Of a DNA stretch of 12,874 nucleotides, positions 6,238 through 12,251 are shown piece after piece (positions within the stretch are counted from its first letter, which is position 1; each line of letters starts with the position of its first letter). The stretch is from Halobacteriales archaeon QH_8_67_36. GTDB lineage: Archaea; Halobacteriota; Halobacteria; Halobacteriales; Haloarculaceae. Below the pieces are notes generated by a model that saw only the letters and a program-made list of their open reading frames with translations, did no database searches and was not told the origin of the DNA. The stretch is from assembly GCA_003021755.1 (NCBI GenBank), contig PXQZ01000066.1, positions 1 to 12,874 on the forward strand, read 5' to 3'. The position numbers and the translations under genes were made by a program.

Positions 6238-6846
6238 TCACCGTCCGAACCGTCTCTGACGTTCCTGGTAATCCCGCAGCGCCCGCAGATAGTCACGCTG
6301 GCGGAAGTTCTGCCAGTTCACGTCGGTGAAGTACAGCTCCGAGTAGACGGACTGCCATATCATGAAATCCGAGAGCCGCTCGGCGCCGGTCTTGATGACC
6401 AGGTCCGGCGCCGTCGGGAAGACCAGGTGTTCCTCGACGGCCGTCTCGTCGATGTTCTCCGGCGAGAGGTCGCCGCTGTCGACGCGCTCGGCGAGCTTGC
6501 GGACCGCCGTCGCGAACTCCGACTGGCCGCCCAACCCGATGGAAACCTGGATCGGGGCATCGGCGGCCCGCTGGTCCCCCGGCCCGCGGACGGCGACGGC
6601 CGCCGGCGCGCGGAGGTCCGACAGCTCCCGGCGGAGCGTCGGCACCACCTCCTCGTCGAGGACGCTGACGTAGACGACGATGGTCTCGGCGCCGTAGCGG
6701 ACCGCCCACTCGAAGAGCCGTTCGAGCGTGGCGTAGGCCCCCTCGGTCAACAGGTCCCGCTCGGTAATGACCAGCGCCACCGTCTCCGGGAGGTCGGCGT
6801 CGCTTCGACGGATTCTGCGCCCGAGATACCGCTCGTACAGACCCAC
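6238..6846 (-). CDS. Cis-prenyltransferase paralogue lacking the first catalytic motif
   Basis: A 202-aa member of the UppS superfamily. The C-terminal half is well kept: GLGGQSEF (104-111), KTGAERLSDFMIWQ (152-165), and SELYFTDVNWQNFRQRDYLRALRDYQ (169-194), the family's product-end block. The N-terminal pyrophosphate loop, HxAxxxDGNRRxA in active enzymes, is replaced by TVALVITERDLLTEGAYAT (22-40). The catalytic Asp and the Asn-Arg-Arg are gone, and the usual RTGG has become KTGA. It is therefore probably not an independent synthase. A partner subunit, like the NgBR/Nus1 subunit of eukaryotic cis-prenyltransferase, is a reasonable inference. The GTG at 6846 was chosen because MGLYERYLGRR fits family N-termini and a TATA box lies 29 nt upstream; the frame is open to 6918. 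Confidence 0.82.
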   Translation of the reverse strand: MGLYERYLGRRIRRSDADLPETVALVITERDLLTEGAYATLERLFEWAVRYGAETIVVYVSVLDEEVVPTLRRELSDLRAPAAVAVRGPGDQRAADAPIQVSIGLGGQSEFATAVRKLAERVDSGDLSPENIDETAVEEHLVFPTAPDLVIKTGAERLSDFMIWQSVYSELYFTDVNWQNFRQRDYLRALRDYQERQRRFGR

Positions 6847-6870
6847 GACGTTCGGTACAGCGACCGCTCG

Positions 6871-6880
6871 CCTAAAACTC
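6871..6880 (-). promoter_or_regulatory. TATA box of the cis-prenyltransferase paralogue
   Basis: The minus strand reads GAGTTTTAGG, about 29 nt from the GTG start at 6846. It helps decide that start over longer versions. TTGCTAG and the hairpin element copy B lie directly upstream. Confidence 0.5.
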
Positions 6881-6886
6881 ACGGTC

Positions 6887-6955
6887 CTAGCAAGGATGGC
6901 AGAGTACGAGCGGATCAACTGGGACAGCAGTGTAGACAGTCAGAAAGCTCCTGAC
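6887..6955 (-). repeat. Extragenic hairpin element, copy B
   Basis: On the minus strand this reads GCTTTCTGACTGT, a 10-nt gap, GTCCCAGT, then TTGCTAG, ahead of the downstream TATA box, as in copy A. The inverted repeat here is CAGTCAG (6937-6943) against CTGACCG (6951-6957), with loop AAAGCTC. Six of seven pairs form, and the C-G pair of copy A at the fourth position is a T-A pair here, which keeps pairing. The gap before TTGCTAG is about 9 nt longer than in copy A. Confidence 0.45.
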
Positions 6956-7115
6956 CGGAACTCGCCGGGACTGTCCGGTTGCAAGCGGCGTCCTCGATGA
7001 GCGCTCCCGCACCGACGTTCCAGCTCCGCGTACGACTGGTTGCAGAGCCGACACCCGTGGCTCCCGGGCGGGAAGTTCGGAAAGGGTAAGTGCCTCTCGG
7101 GGATACCGGCGGCAC

Positions 7116-8465
7116 GTGACATCGACAGTCCGACGGGCGGGCGCCTTCGCCGCGGTCGGCACGCTCGCGTTCGCCGTCCCGCTGGCGGCGGGACTGGCCT
7201 CGCCCACCGTCGCGACTGTCACCGCGGCCGCGCCCTTTCTCGTGGTCGCGTTCTTTGCCGTGTTCGCCATCGGCGCCGACACGCCGATGTTCGACGTCTT
7301 CGCCCGCCCCGGGGACTACGAGGACGGGCGGCTCTACGGGCTCGCCGCGTTCGCGCTGGCGGCGGCGAGTCTGGCCTTCCTCTCGGTACAGTTCGACCTG
7401 CCCGTCTGGGCGTTCGTCGCCACCGTCGTCATCGTCGCCTACGGGAACTTCGGCCAGCGCGTCGCCCACCGGCTCCACAGCGACGACGTGGTGGCGACCG
7501 CCGGCTTCGTCGTCACCGGCTTCGCCTGTGGCACCGCCGCCGCCGTCGTCGCCGCACGGACGGGGAGCGGGAGCGTCGCGCTCCCGGTGGCCCTGTTTCT
7601 GGCGGGCACCGGCGCGCTCGTTGCCGCGCTCTTTCGCTCCGTCCTCTTCGAGCGGGACGACCCGCTCGTCCTGCTGTCGGTCGGCCTGTTGCTGTGGCTG
7701 TTCTTCGTGCTCGCGGCCGACCGCGGCGTAGGGACGACCCGCGTCCTCGTCGCGCTTGGCGTCTCCGCGGTGCTTGGCTACATCGCCTACGCGCTGGATA
7801 CGGCCTCGCTGCCGGGGATGCTGACCGGCGTTCTCCTCTCCCTGCTCACTATCGTCCTCGGAGGGTACGGCTGGTTCGCCATGCTCATCACCTTCTTCGG
7901 GTTGGGCGGGCTCTCGACGAAGTACCAGTACGAGGCCAAACAGGACCGCGGCATCGCCGAGGAGAACGAGGGGGCCCGAGGTAGCGGGAACGTGCTCGCG
8001 AACTCCATCGTCGCGCTGGTCGCGGTGTTGCTGTGGACCGCCAGCCCGACCCACACCGGCGTCGACCCGACGCTGTTTCTCTATGCCTTCGCGGGCGCTG
8101 TCGCCGCTGCCATGACCGACACCTTCTCCAGCGAGTTCGGCGGCCTCTACGACAACCCGCGGCTCATCACGACCTTCGAGCGCGTCGAACCGGGCACCGA
8201 CGGCGGCGTCACCTGGCAGGGCATCGTCGCCGGACTCGTCGGCGCCGCCATCATCGCCGGCATCGCCGCTGCCACGCTGGACGTCGTGGGTCCGACCGGC
8301 GCGGCGCTCATCCTCGTCTGTGGCTTCGTCGGCATGACCGTCGACAGCGTGTTGGGCGCCACCGTCGAAGGCAGTTTCGTCGGGAACCAGGGCGTCAACA
8401 CCCTGGCGACGCTGGCGGCGGCGCTCACCGGCGCCGGCGTGGCGCTCGCGGTCAGTTTGGTATGA
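7116..8465 (+). CDS. DUF92 family integral membrane protein (VTE6/TMEM19 type)
   Basis: A 449-aa polytopic membrane protein with roughly ten hydrophobic segments. The C-terminal half carries DUF92 marks: LITFFGLGGLSTKY with EAKQDRG and RGSGNVLANS in the middle, AAMTDTFSSEFGGLYDNPRLITTF, then EPGTDGGVTWQGIVAGLVGA, and MTVDSVLGATVEGSF near the end. The N-terminal half, about 200 residues of further membrane helices, is the extra part seen in haloarchaeal members. Plant VTE6 of this family phosphorylates phytyl phosphate to the diphosphate, so an isoprenyl-phosphate kinase role here is plausible but not shown. The position beside two cis-prenyltransferases supports a lipid-carrier role. The GTG start is 28 nt from the TATA-like AAAGGGTAAG. 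The TGA stop overlaps the next gene's ATG (ATGA). Confidence 0.88.
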   Translation: MTSTVRRAGAFAAVGTLAFAVPLAAGLASPTVATVTAAAPFLVVAFFAVFAIGADTPMFDVFARPGDYEDGRLYGLAAFALAAASLAFLSVQFDLPVWAFVATVVIVAYGNFGQRVAHRLHSDDVVATAGFVVTGFACGTAAAVVAARTGSGSVALPVALFLAGTGALVAALFRSVLFERDDPLVLLSVGLLLWLFFVLAADRGVGTTRVLVALGVSAVLGYIAYALDTASLPGMLTGVLLSLLTIVLGGYGWFAMLITFFGLGGLSTKYQYEAKQDRGIAEENEGARGSGNVLANSIVALVAVLLWTASPTHTGVDPTLFLYAFAGAVAAAMTDTFSSEFGGLYDNPRLITTFERVEPGTDGGVTWQGIVAGLVGAAIIAGIAAATLDVVGPTGAALILVCGFVGMTVDSVLGATVEGSFVGNQGVNTLATLAAALTGAGVALAVSLV

Positions 8466-8884
8466 TTCGCCCCGCTGTCGCGGCCGACGAGTCCCGCCTG
8501 CGAGCCATCCAATCGGCCGCTCTCGATGACCCCTGGCCCGAACTGCTCGACGTCGCCATCGATAGCACACCCCGCGTACTCGTCCTCGACGAGGGCGACG
8601 GTCCCATCGCCTACGCGCTGACGGTGCCGGACCGCCCGGTCGCCTACGTCGCCGAGCTCGCCGTCGTACCCGGACTGCAGGGACAGGGCTACGGCACCCA
8701 GCTGCTCGGCGCGCTGCTGGACCGACTGGACGGAGACGGGTTTGAGACGGTGCGGCTCGCCGCCCGCGCGGACGACGAGCGGGTCCGGTCGTTCTACGAC
8801 GGCTTCGGTTTCACCGCGGACGGGACGCTCCCCGACCACTACGACGACGGCGGCGACGGCGTGTTGCTGGTCCGAGAGCTCTAG
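8462..8884 (+). CDS. GNAT family N-acetyltransferase
   Basis: A 140-aa single-domain acetyltransferase of the GCN5 family, which transfers acetyl from acetyl-CoA to an amine. The pyrophosphate-binding motif A is VAELAVVPGLQGQGYGTQLL (about 61-80), with the QGxGxG signature. Motif B, VRSFYDGFGFTADG, follows about 30 residues later with the usual tyrosine. The substrate cannot be predicted. The ATG overlaps the stop of the DUF92 gene by four bases, so the two are likely translationally coupled and co-transcribed. The functional link, if any, is unknown. It converges on dnaG and both TAG stops lie in one CTAG. Confidence 0.92.
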   Translation: MIRPAVAADESRLRAIQSAALDDPWPELLDVAIDSTPRVLVLDEGDGPIAYALTVPDRPVAYVAELAVVPGLQGQGYGTQLLGALLDRLDGDGFETVRLAARADDERVRSFYDGFGFTADGTLPDHYDDGGDGVLLVREL

Positions 8885-10194
8885 ACCGTCTGGACCCGCA
8901 CCCCGGTGGGCTGTTTGACGTACTCGCCGTCGCCGGTGGCGACGACCACCTCGACGCCGCGCTGGGCGGCGACGTCCAGCACCTTTTGGGAGCAGTCGTC
9001 GTCGAGGACGACCGTCCGGGGCGCCGGGTCACAGTCCGCGATGAGCGACACGGCGTCGGCGGCCTCGCCCTCCGCGAGGACAGTCAGTTCCGAGTCGAGC
9101 AAGCGGGCGGCGCCGCTTTCGGTGCCGATGACCGCGTCGACGTGGTCGGAGAGGACGGTCGGTGCGTCGGCGGTCGTGTCGGCCGATGGGTCGACGGTCG
9201 CGTCGGCGTCGCGCTCCTCGGTCGCCTCCGACGCGGCGTCCGGGCGACCCCCGGTCGTGGTCGGTCCCGCCGTCGCCTCCGTCTCGACGCCGGCGACGGC
9301 CGTGGCGTCCCCCTCACCGGCGCCGTGCCTGACCGCCACCGACTCCTCGCCCGTCCCGTCGTCGGCGTCCAGAACGGCCTCGGGGCTCTCGGCGTCGGCG
9401 ACGGTTTCGTAGGGAATCTTCTCCCGGAGCGCGGACGTGACCTCGGTCCGCGAGAGGTCCTCGACGGAGCGGCCCCGCGGGGCGATGGCGACGTAGTCCA
9501 CGTCGCCGACCTGCGAGAGCTCTTCGAGGATGAGGTCGCCGCCCCGGTCGCCGTCGAGAAACGCCGTGACGGTCCGCTCGCGGGTCAGGGCCGCGACGGC
9601 CTCGGGCACGTCGGTCCCCTCGACGGCGATGGCGTTCTTGACGCCGTGTTTCAGAAGCTGGAGGACGTCGGCCCGGCCCTCCACGACGACGATAGCGTCC
9701 GAGTCGGCCACGCGGGGGCCGGCCGGCAGCCCCTCGTAGGTGGTGACGTCATCGACGCGGGCGCGCTGGCGGACCGTCTCGACGATGTCCTCGGTCCGGA
9801 CCGCCTCGGCGTCGAAGGCGGCCAGCAGCTCCGTCGCCCGCTCGACGACGGCCCGGCGCTTGGCGCTGCGGACGTCCTCGATGTCAGTGACGGCGATCTC
9901 GGCGCTGCAGGGACCGACCTGACCGATGGTTTCGAGCGCCGCCGCGAGGATGGCCGTCTCGACCTTGTCCAGCCCGCTACCGACCGTTATCTCACCGTTG
10001 GAGGTCCCCCCTTCGGAGCTGATTTCGACGTCAATGCGACCGACCTTCTTCGAGTCCTGCAGGTCCCGGAGGTCGAGTTCGTCGCCGAGCAACCCCTCCG
10101 TCTGGCCGAACACCGCCCCGACGACGTCGCTACGCTCGACGACCCCGGCGGCGGTTATCTCCGCGTGTATCAGGTACTTTGCTGTCTCGTCCAT
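8881..10194 (-). CDS. dnaG: Archaeal DnaG-type primase
   Basis: A 437-aa archaeal DnaG. The N-terminal 160 residues are the archaeal helical domain (MDETAKYLIHAEITAAGVVE, with DLQDSKKVGRIDVEI near 44). The Toprim domain follows at about 165-250, with the catalytic acidic residues in VVVEGRADVL (Glu172) and FLDGDRGG (Asp214 and Asp216). Residues 265-345 form a low-complexity Ala/Thr/Asp/Glu linker typical of halophilic versions. The last 90 residues (SDHVDAVIGTESG to the end) form a small C-terminal domain. Archaeal DnaG has primase activity in vitro and is a stable subunit of the RNA exosome, where it promotes poly(A) binding. RNA degradation or processing may be its main role. A 10-bp inverted repeat stands 11 nt before its ATG. 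Confidence 0.95.
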   Translation of the reverse strand: MDETAKYLIHAEITAAGVVERSDVVGAVFGQTEGLLGDELDLRDLQDSKKVGRIDVEISSEGGTSNGEITVGSGLDKVETAILAAALETIGQVGPCSAEIAVTDIEDVRSAKRRAVVERATELLAAFDAEAVRTEDIVETVRQRARVDDVTTYEGLPAGPRVADSDAIVVVEGRADVLQLLKHGVKNAIAVEGTDVPEAVAALTRERTVTAFLDGDRGGDLILEELSQVGDVDYVAIAPRGRSVEDLSRTEVTSALREKIPYETVADAESPEAVLDADDGTGEESVAVRHGAGEGDATAVAGVETEATAGPTTTGGRPDAASEATEERDADATVDPSADTTADAPTVLSDHVDAVIGTESGAARLLDSELTVLAEGEAADAVSLIADCDPAPRTVVLDDDCSQKVLDVAAQRGVEVVVATGDGEYVKQPTGVRVQTV

Positions 10195-10204
10195 TGGTAG
10201 GTCT

Positions 10205-10233
10205 CGGCCCGTCGAAAACGGTCCGACGGGCCG
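10205..10233 (-). promoter_or_regulatory. Perfect inverted repeat at the dnaG promoter or leader
   Basis: CGGCCCGTCG (10205-10214) and CGACGGGCCG (10224-10233) are perfect reverse complements separated by nine bases. On the minus strand the spacer contains GTTTTC about 23 nt from the ATG, which could be a weak TATA core. In that case the repeat is a DNA operator around the promoter. Alternatively, the better TATA-like TTATTTGG near 10263-10270 would place the repeat in a 5' leader as a stable RNA hairpin just before the start codon. Confidence 0.5.
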
Positions 10234-10495
10234 CTGCCCTTACGTTCCGTACGTGACGACGGCCCAAATAACCTGCCCACCTGTTCGTACGACCACAGCC
10301 TGCATACGACCGATTCCCGCGGGGGGCTGCCCTGACGACCGGCTCGACCGCCGCACACCCCGCCAGCGGTTTCCGTCCCGACCGCCGACGCCACCTTCGG
10401 GAACGGGAGTCGGTACTGCGTTCGCAACGATTTCGAGAACGCCTTCGGGGGGTCGCGCCGGCAAGCTACAAGGGCGTCCGGCCCGAGGTTCGAGT
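10234..10495. other. Intergenic region between dnaG and the DUF2892 gene
   Basis: This stretch lies between divergent genes. Nothing in it reads as a convincing protein: frames on both strands are rich in Arg, Pro and Ser without known motifs. It contains a TATA-like TTATTTGG on the minus strand (about 10263-10270) that could start dnaG transcription. On the plus strand, CTACAAGG (about 10466-10473) lies some 27 nt from the ATG at 10496. I see no tRNA or other known RNA fold. Confidence 0.4.
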
Positions 10496-10909
10496 ATGGA
10501 CGACAACAAGAACGTCGGTGGCCGTGACCGCCTCGTTCGACTCCTCCTGACGGTCGTGCTGAGTATCGCCGCGGTCCGATGGCTCCGCAGCGGAAAGCGC
10601 CTGCGCGGGCTGCTCGCCGGTGTCGGGGCACTGGGCTTCGGGTTCAACGCGACCACCGGCTACTGCGGCGTCAATGACGCGCTGGACGTCGACACGACCG
10701 GCGAGAGTGAGGAAGTCGACATCGACTTCGACGAACCGGAGACGACCGACGACGCCGGGAGCCCCGAGACGGCGGCGTCCGCCGACAGCGGGTCCACGCA
10801 GGAACGGACCTCACAGCTCGAATGCGCCTCCTGTGGGGAGCCCATCGTCCCGGGCCAGTCCCGGGGCCCGAACGGCCAGGGCGACATCGTCCACGACGAC
10901 TGTCTCTGA
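10496..10909 (+). CDS. DUF2892 (YgaP-like) membrane protein with C-terminal zinc motif
   Basis: A 137-aa protein in three parts. Residues 5-62 match the DUF2892 membrane domain: KNVGGRDRLVRLLLTVVLSI, then RGLLAGVGALGFGFNATTGYCGVN, two helices with the usual N-terminal NVGxxDRxxR and a GYC end. A highly acidic linker (DVDTTGESEEVDIDFDEPET and beyond) follows. The C-terminal 30 residues hold CASC and HDDC pairs, a CxxC-x20-HxxC arrangement that should bind zinc. The membrane domain anchors it in the cytoplasmic membrane; the function of either part is unknown. The frame is open far upstream into dnaG antisense, but the ATG before MDDNKNVGG is where family similarity begins, and a TATA-like box lies about 27 nt before it. 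Confidence 0.85.
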   Translation: MDDNKNVGGRDRLVRLLLTVVLSIAAVRWLRSGKRLRGLLAGVGALGFGFNATTGYCGVNDALDVDTTGESEEVDIDFDEPETTDDAGSPETAASADSGSTQERTSQLECASCGEPIVPGQSRGPNGQGDIVHDDCL

Positions 10910-10923
10910 GTCCGGGTCGCCGT

Positions 10924-11163
10924 TCACTCGGACGGTGTGAGGTTCTCGTAGGTCACGTCGATGCCGAGCGTAGTACTGCCCGGGTGAAACCTGCGCGCCC
11001 GTTTCGACGCCGTCGGTGTAGCGAGAGGGCGGCGAACACCGTCGAGGGTGTCTGTGACGACACAATCGTCTGCTGGATGTCCGTCAGCTACTGGGCCGTA
11101 CCGAACGGTCGCGGGAGCGACACTGATCGGTGGGGGCTCGGCGTCACTTCGCCGGTTGCCCAC
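10924..11163 (-). pseudogene. Possible decayed gene of unknown function
   Basis: On the minus strand three different frames each hold a protein-like stretch in sequence: IQQTIVSSQTPSTVFAALS, then RYTDGVETGAQVSPG, then STTLGIDVTYENLTPSE followed by TGA. Each frame loses sense (Arg/Pro/Ser-rich) outside its stretch. This pattern suggests one small gene broken by two frameshifts. I do not recognise the family. No good start codon or promoter is visible. An alternative is that the region is only intergenic DNA with chance open frames. Confidence 0.28.
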
Positions 11164-11223
11164 AGATGTTGACGTGTGCGGTAGATACTTGTGAGATGGT
11201 CACATGGCTCACGGTGGACAGCC

Positions 11224-11493
11224 ATGCAACCGTGCCACAACTGTCAGGCGGTCATCGACGAGTACATCCTGGATAAACAACTCGAACCCCTGCGTGACCT
11301 CACAGTCGACGACTTCAACCTCTGTGTCGACTGTACGACCATCGTCGAGGATGCGTGCGTGGAGTGTGGCGGCGCGGTGTACGAACCCCGGAGCGAGAGC
11401 GAGACGCCGGACTACTGCCCGGCGTGTCGCGCGGACCTGCTGAGCGAGACGGGGCAAGACCCCGGCTGGGTCGCCGACACGGCGTCGACCTGA
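11224..11493 (+). CDS. Small four-CxxC zinc protein, conserved in haloarchaea
   Basis: An 89-aa cytosolic protein with four cysteine pairs: CHNC (4-7), CVDC (35-38), CVEC (47-50) and CPAC (69-72). They could form two zinc sites. The sequence between them, AVIDEYILDKQLEPLRDLTVDDFN, is strongly acidic, and I recall it as nearly invariant among haloarchaeal homologues (possibly DUF7571; number from memory). The function is unknown; small zinc proteins of this kind in Haloferax affect growth, motility and biofilm. The ATG was chosen because the protein begins MQPCHNCQ as in relatives. A TATA-like GTAGATACTT lies about 37 nt upstream, leaving a leader of about 10 nt. Confidence 0.88.
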   Translation: MQPCHNCQAVIDEYILDKQLEPLRDLTVDDFNLCVDCTTIVEDACVECGGAVYEPRSESETPDYCPACRADLLSETGQDPGWVADTAST

Positions 11494-11500
11494 GACGACG

Positions 11501-11516
11501 GCCCTCTTTTTGCGGC
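11501..11516 (+). terminator. T-rich termination signal after the zinc protein gene
   Basis: A run of five T residues (11507-11511) lies 14 nt after the stop, inside GGCC-flanked DNA. Short T-tracts are the usual archaeal termination signal. No strong stem precedes it. Confidence 0.4.
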
Positions 11517-11604
11517 CGCTTGACCCCCGACCGCTGGTGAGTTCCCGCGAGGGACAACCGTATCGCGGGTCGTCTCCCGCCCGGTTGCCGAACGAGATGT
11601 CTAT

Positions 11605-11846
11605 TTGACATCCTCCGCGCGCTGAGGCACGGGGATTCCCGACTGGGTTGGGAATATAACTGCAAGCAACTCCGAGTCTTCCGGGCAGTTGCCCGATGAT
11701 AAGAGTGTCGGTTGGTTGACACGGCCGTCAGTCTACCTGTACGATCTCGCTTGCGGGTTCCGGTCGCAACGAAAGGGTGATAGGCTATAGGCCCCGATAC
11801 CCCCACGCTCGGGATTCCTCCGCGTTCACGCGGAGAAGGATGTCAA
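11605..11846. mobile_element. Non-autonomous IS200/IS605-like element (MITE), 242 bp
   Basis: The ends are a 10-bp inverted repeat, TTGACATCCT at 11605-11614 and its complement at 11837-11846. Inside each end is a second related block: GGATTCCCGA at 11633-11642 and the complement of GGAATCCCGA at 11809-11818. Between terminus and block on the right is a hairpin with a 7-bp stem (CTCCGCG, loop TTCA, CGCGGAG; 11818-11835). The left counterpart is a decayed palindrome. TTGACATCC, subterminal hairpin, then GGATTCCC is the end structure of haloarchaeal IS200/IS605 (tnpB/IS1341-type) elements. The roughly 165 bases inside hold no transposase or tnpB reading frame. The element abuts the HalOD1 gene and contains its stop codon. 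Confidence 0.7.
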
Positions 11847-12082
11847 TCTTCGAGGTTCACGCCGCCGTCTGCTGTAACGGTAACCTCGTAGTCACAGTAC
11901 GAGAACATGACTACCCCGTCACTGCCGTTCTGGCTCCCGAAGAGTGTGTCCAACGCGTCGGGTTCTATCGCCTCGTACAGTGGCACCGGTAGTTCCTCCG
12001 GTTTCGTATTCATGTTTTCGGCTACGGCTTCGACAACTGCGGTGCTCAGTGGCTTTCCAGTAGGATATATTGGTTCGTTCAT
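11843..12082 (-). CDS. Stand-alone HalOD1 output-domain protein
   Basis: A 79-aa protein consisting only of a HalOD1 domain, a haloarchaeal module usually found as the output part of signalling proteins or as small single-domain proteins. The signature is STAVVEAVAENMNTKPEELP (13-32) followed by PLYEAIEPDALDTLF, then a two-strand end VVMFSYCDYEVTVTADGGV. The biochemical role is unknown. The length is complete for the domain, but the last residues NLED and the TGA stop lie at the edge of the mobile element, which provides the stop, so a few C-terminal residues may have been lost. A weak TATA-like TTACAC is about 25 nt from the ATG. Base composition is clearly less GC-rich than in neighbouring core genes. 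Confidence 0.85.
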   Translation of the reverse strand: MNEPIYPTGKPLSTAVVEAVAENMNTKPEELPVPLYEAIEPDALDTLFGSQNGSDGVVMFSYCDYEVTVTADGGVNLED

Positions 12083-12129
12083 CGTGAGCGGGTTTTGGAG
12101 GTGGTGTAACGGTAGTTGGTTCGACTATC

Positions 12130-12153
12130 GGCTTCATCGGTAAAAGGCTTCAT
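12130..12153. repeat. Direct repeat in the HalOD1/winged-helix intergenic region
   Basis: GGCTTCAT occurs twice (12130-12137 and 12146-12153), with starts 16 bp apart and an AT-rich spacer. It lies between two divergent genes, one of which encodes a DNA-binding protein, so it could be an operator. No partner site is visible elsewhere in the gap. Confidence 0.3.
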
Positions 12154-12251
12154 AAAACGGGATACAGTTCCCCTTCACCATTTTTGTCGGTGTGCATATT
12201 CGATTCTCCGGAGCGCAAGTCATCATTCGCCCGATTGCGCAAGGCGACATT

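Noticed and set aside
8033..8461. Upstream extension of the GNAT acetyltransferase
   Set aside because: It is an Arg/His-rich out-of-frame reading of the DUF92 gene; the domain begins at the ATG at 8462.
6915..8570. Long minus-strand open frame of 551 codons opposite the DUF92 gene
   Set aside because: Its composition is extreme (Arg/Asp/Gly/Glu repeats) and it carries no motif, while the opposite strand encodes a clear membrane protein.
8986..10200. Plus-strand open frame of 404 codons opposite dnaG
   Set aside because: Antisense shadow of dnaG; no recognisable domain.
9926..10495. Upstream extension of the DUF2892 protein
   Set aside because: The extra 190 codons are antisense to dnaG and intergenic DNA and show no similarity; the DUF2892 domain begins right after the ATG at 10496.
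11315..11806. Minus-strand open frame across the mobile element and zinc protein gene
   Set aside because: It crosses the element end and the antisense of a conserved gene; Ser/Arg/Pro-rich with no motif.
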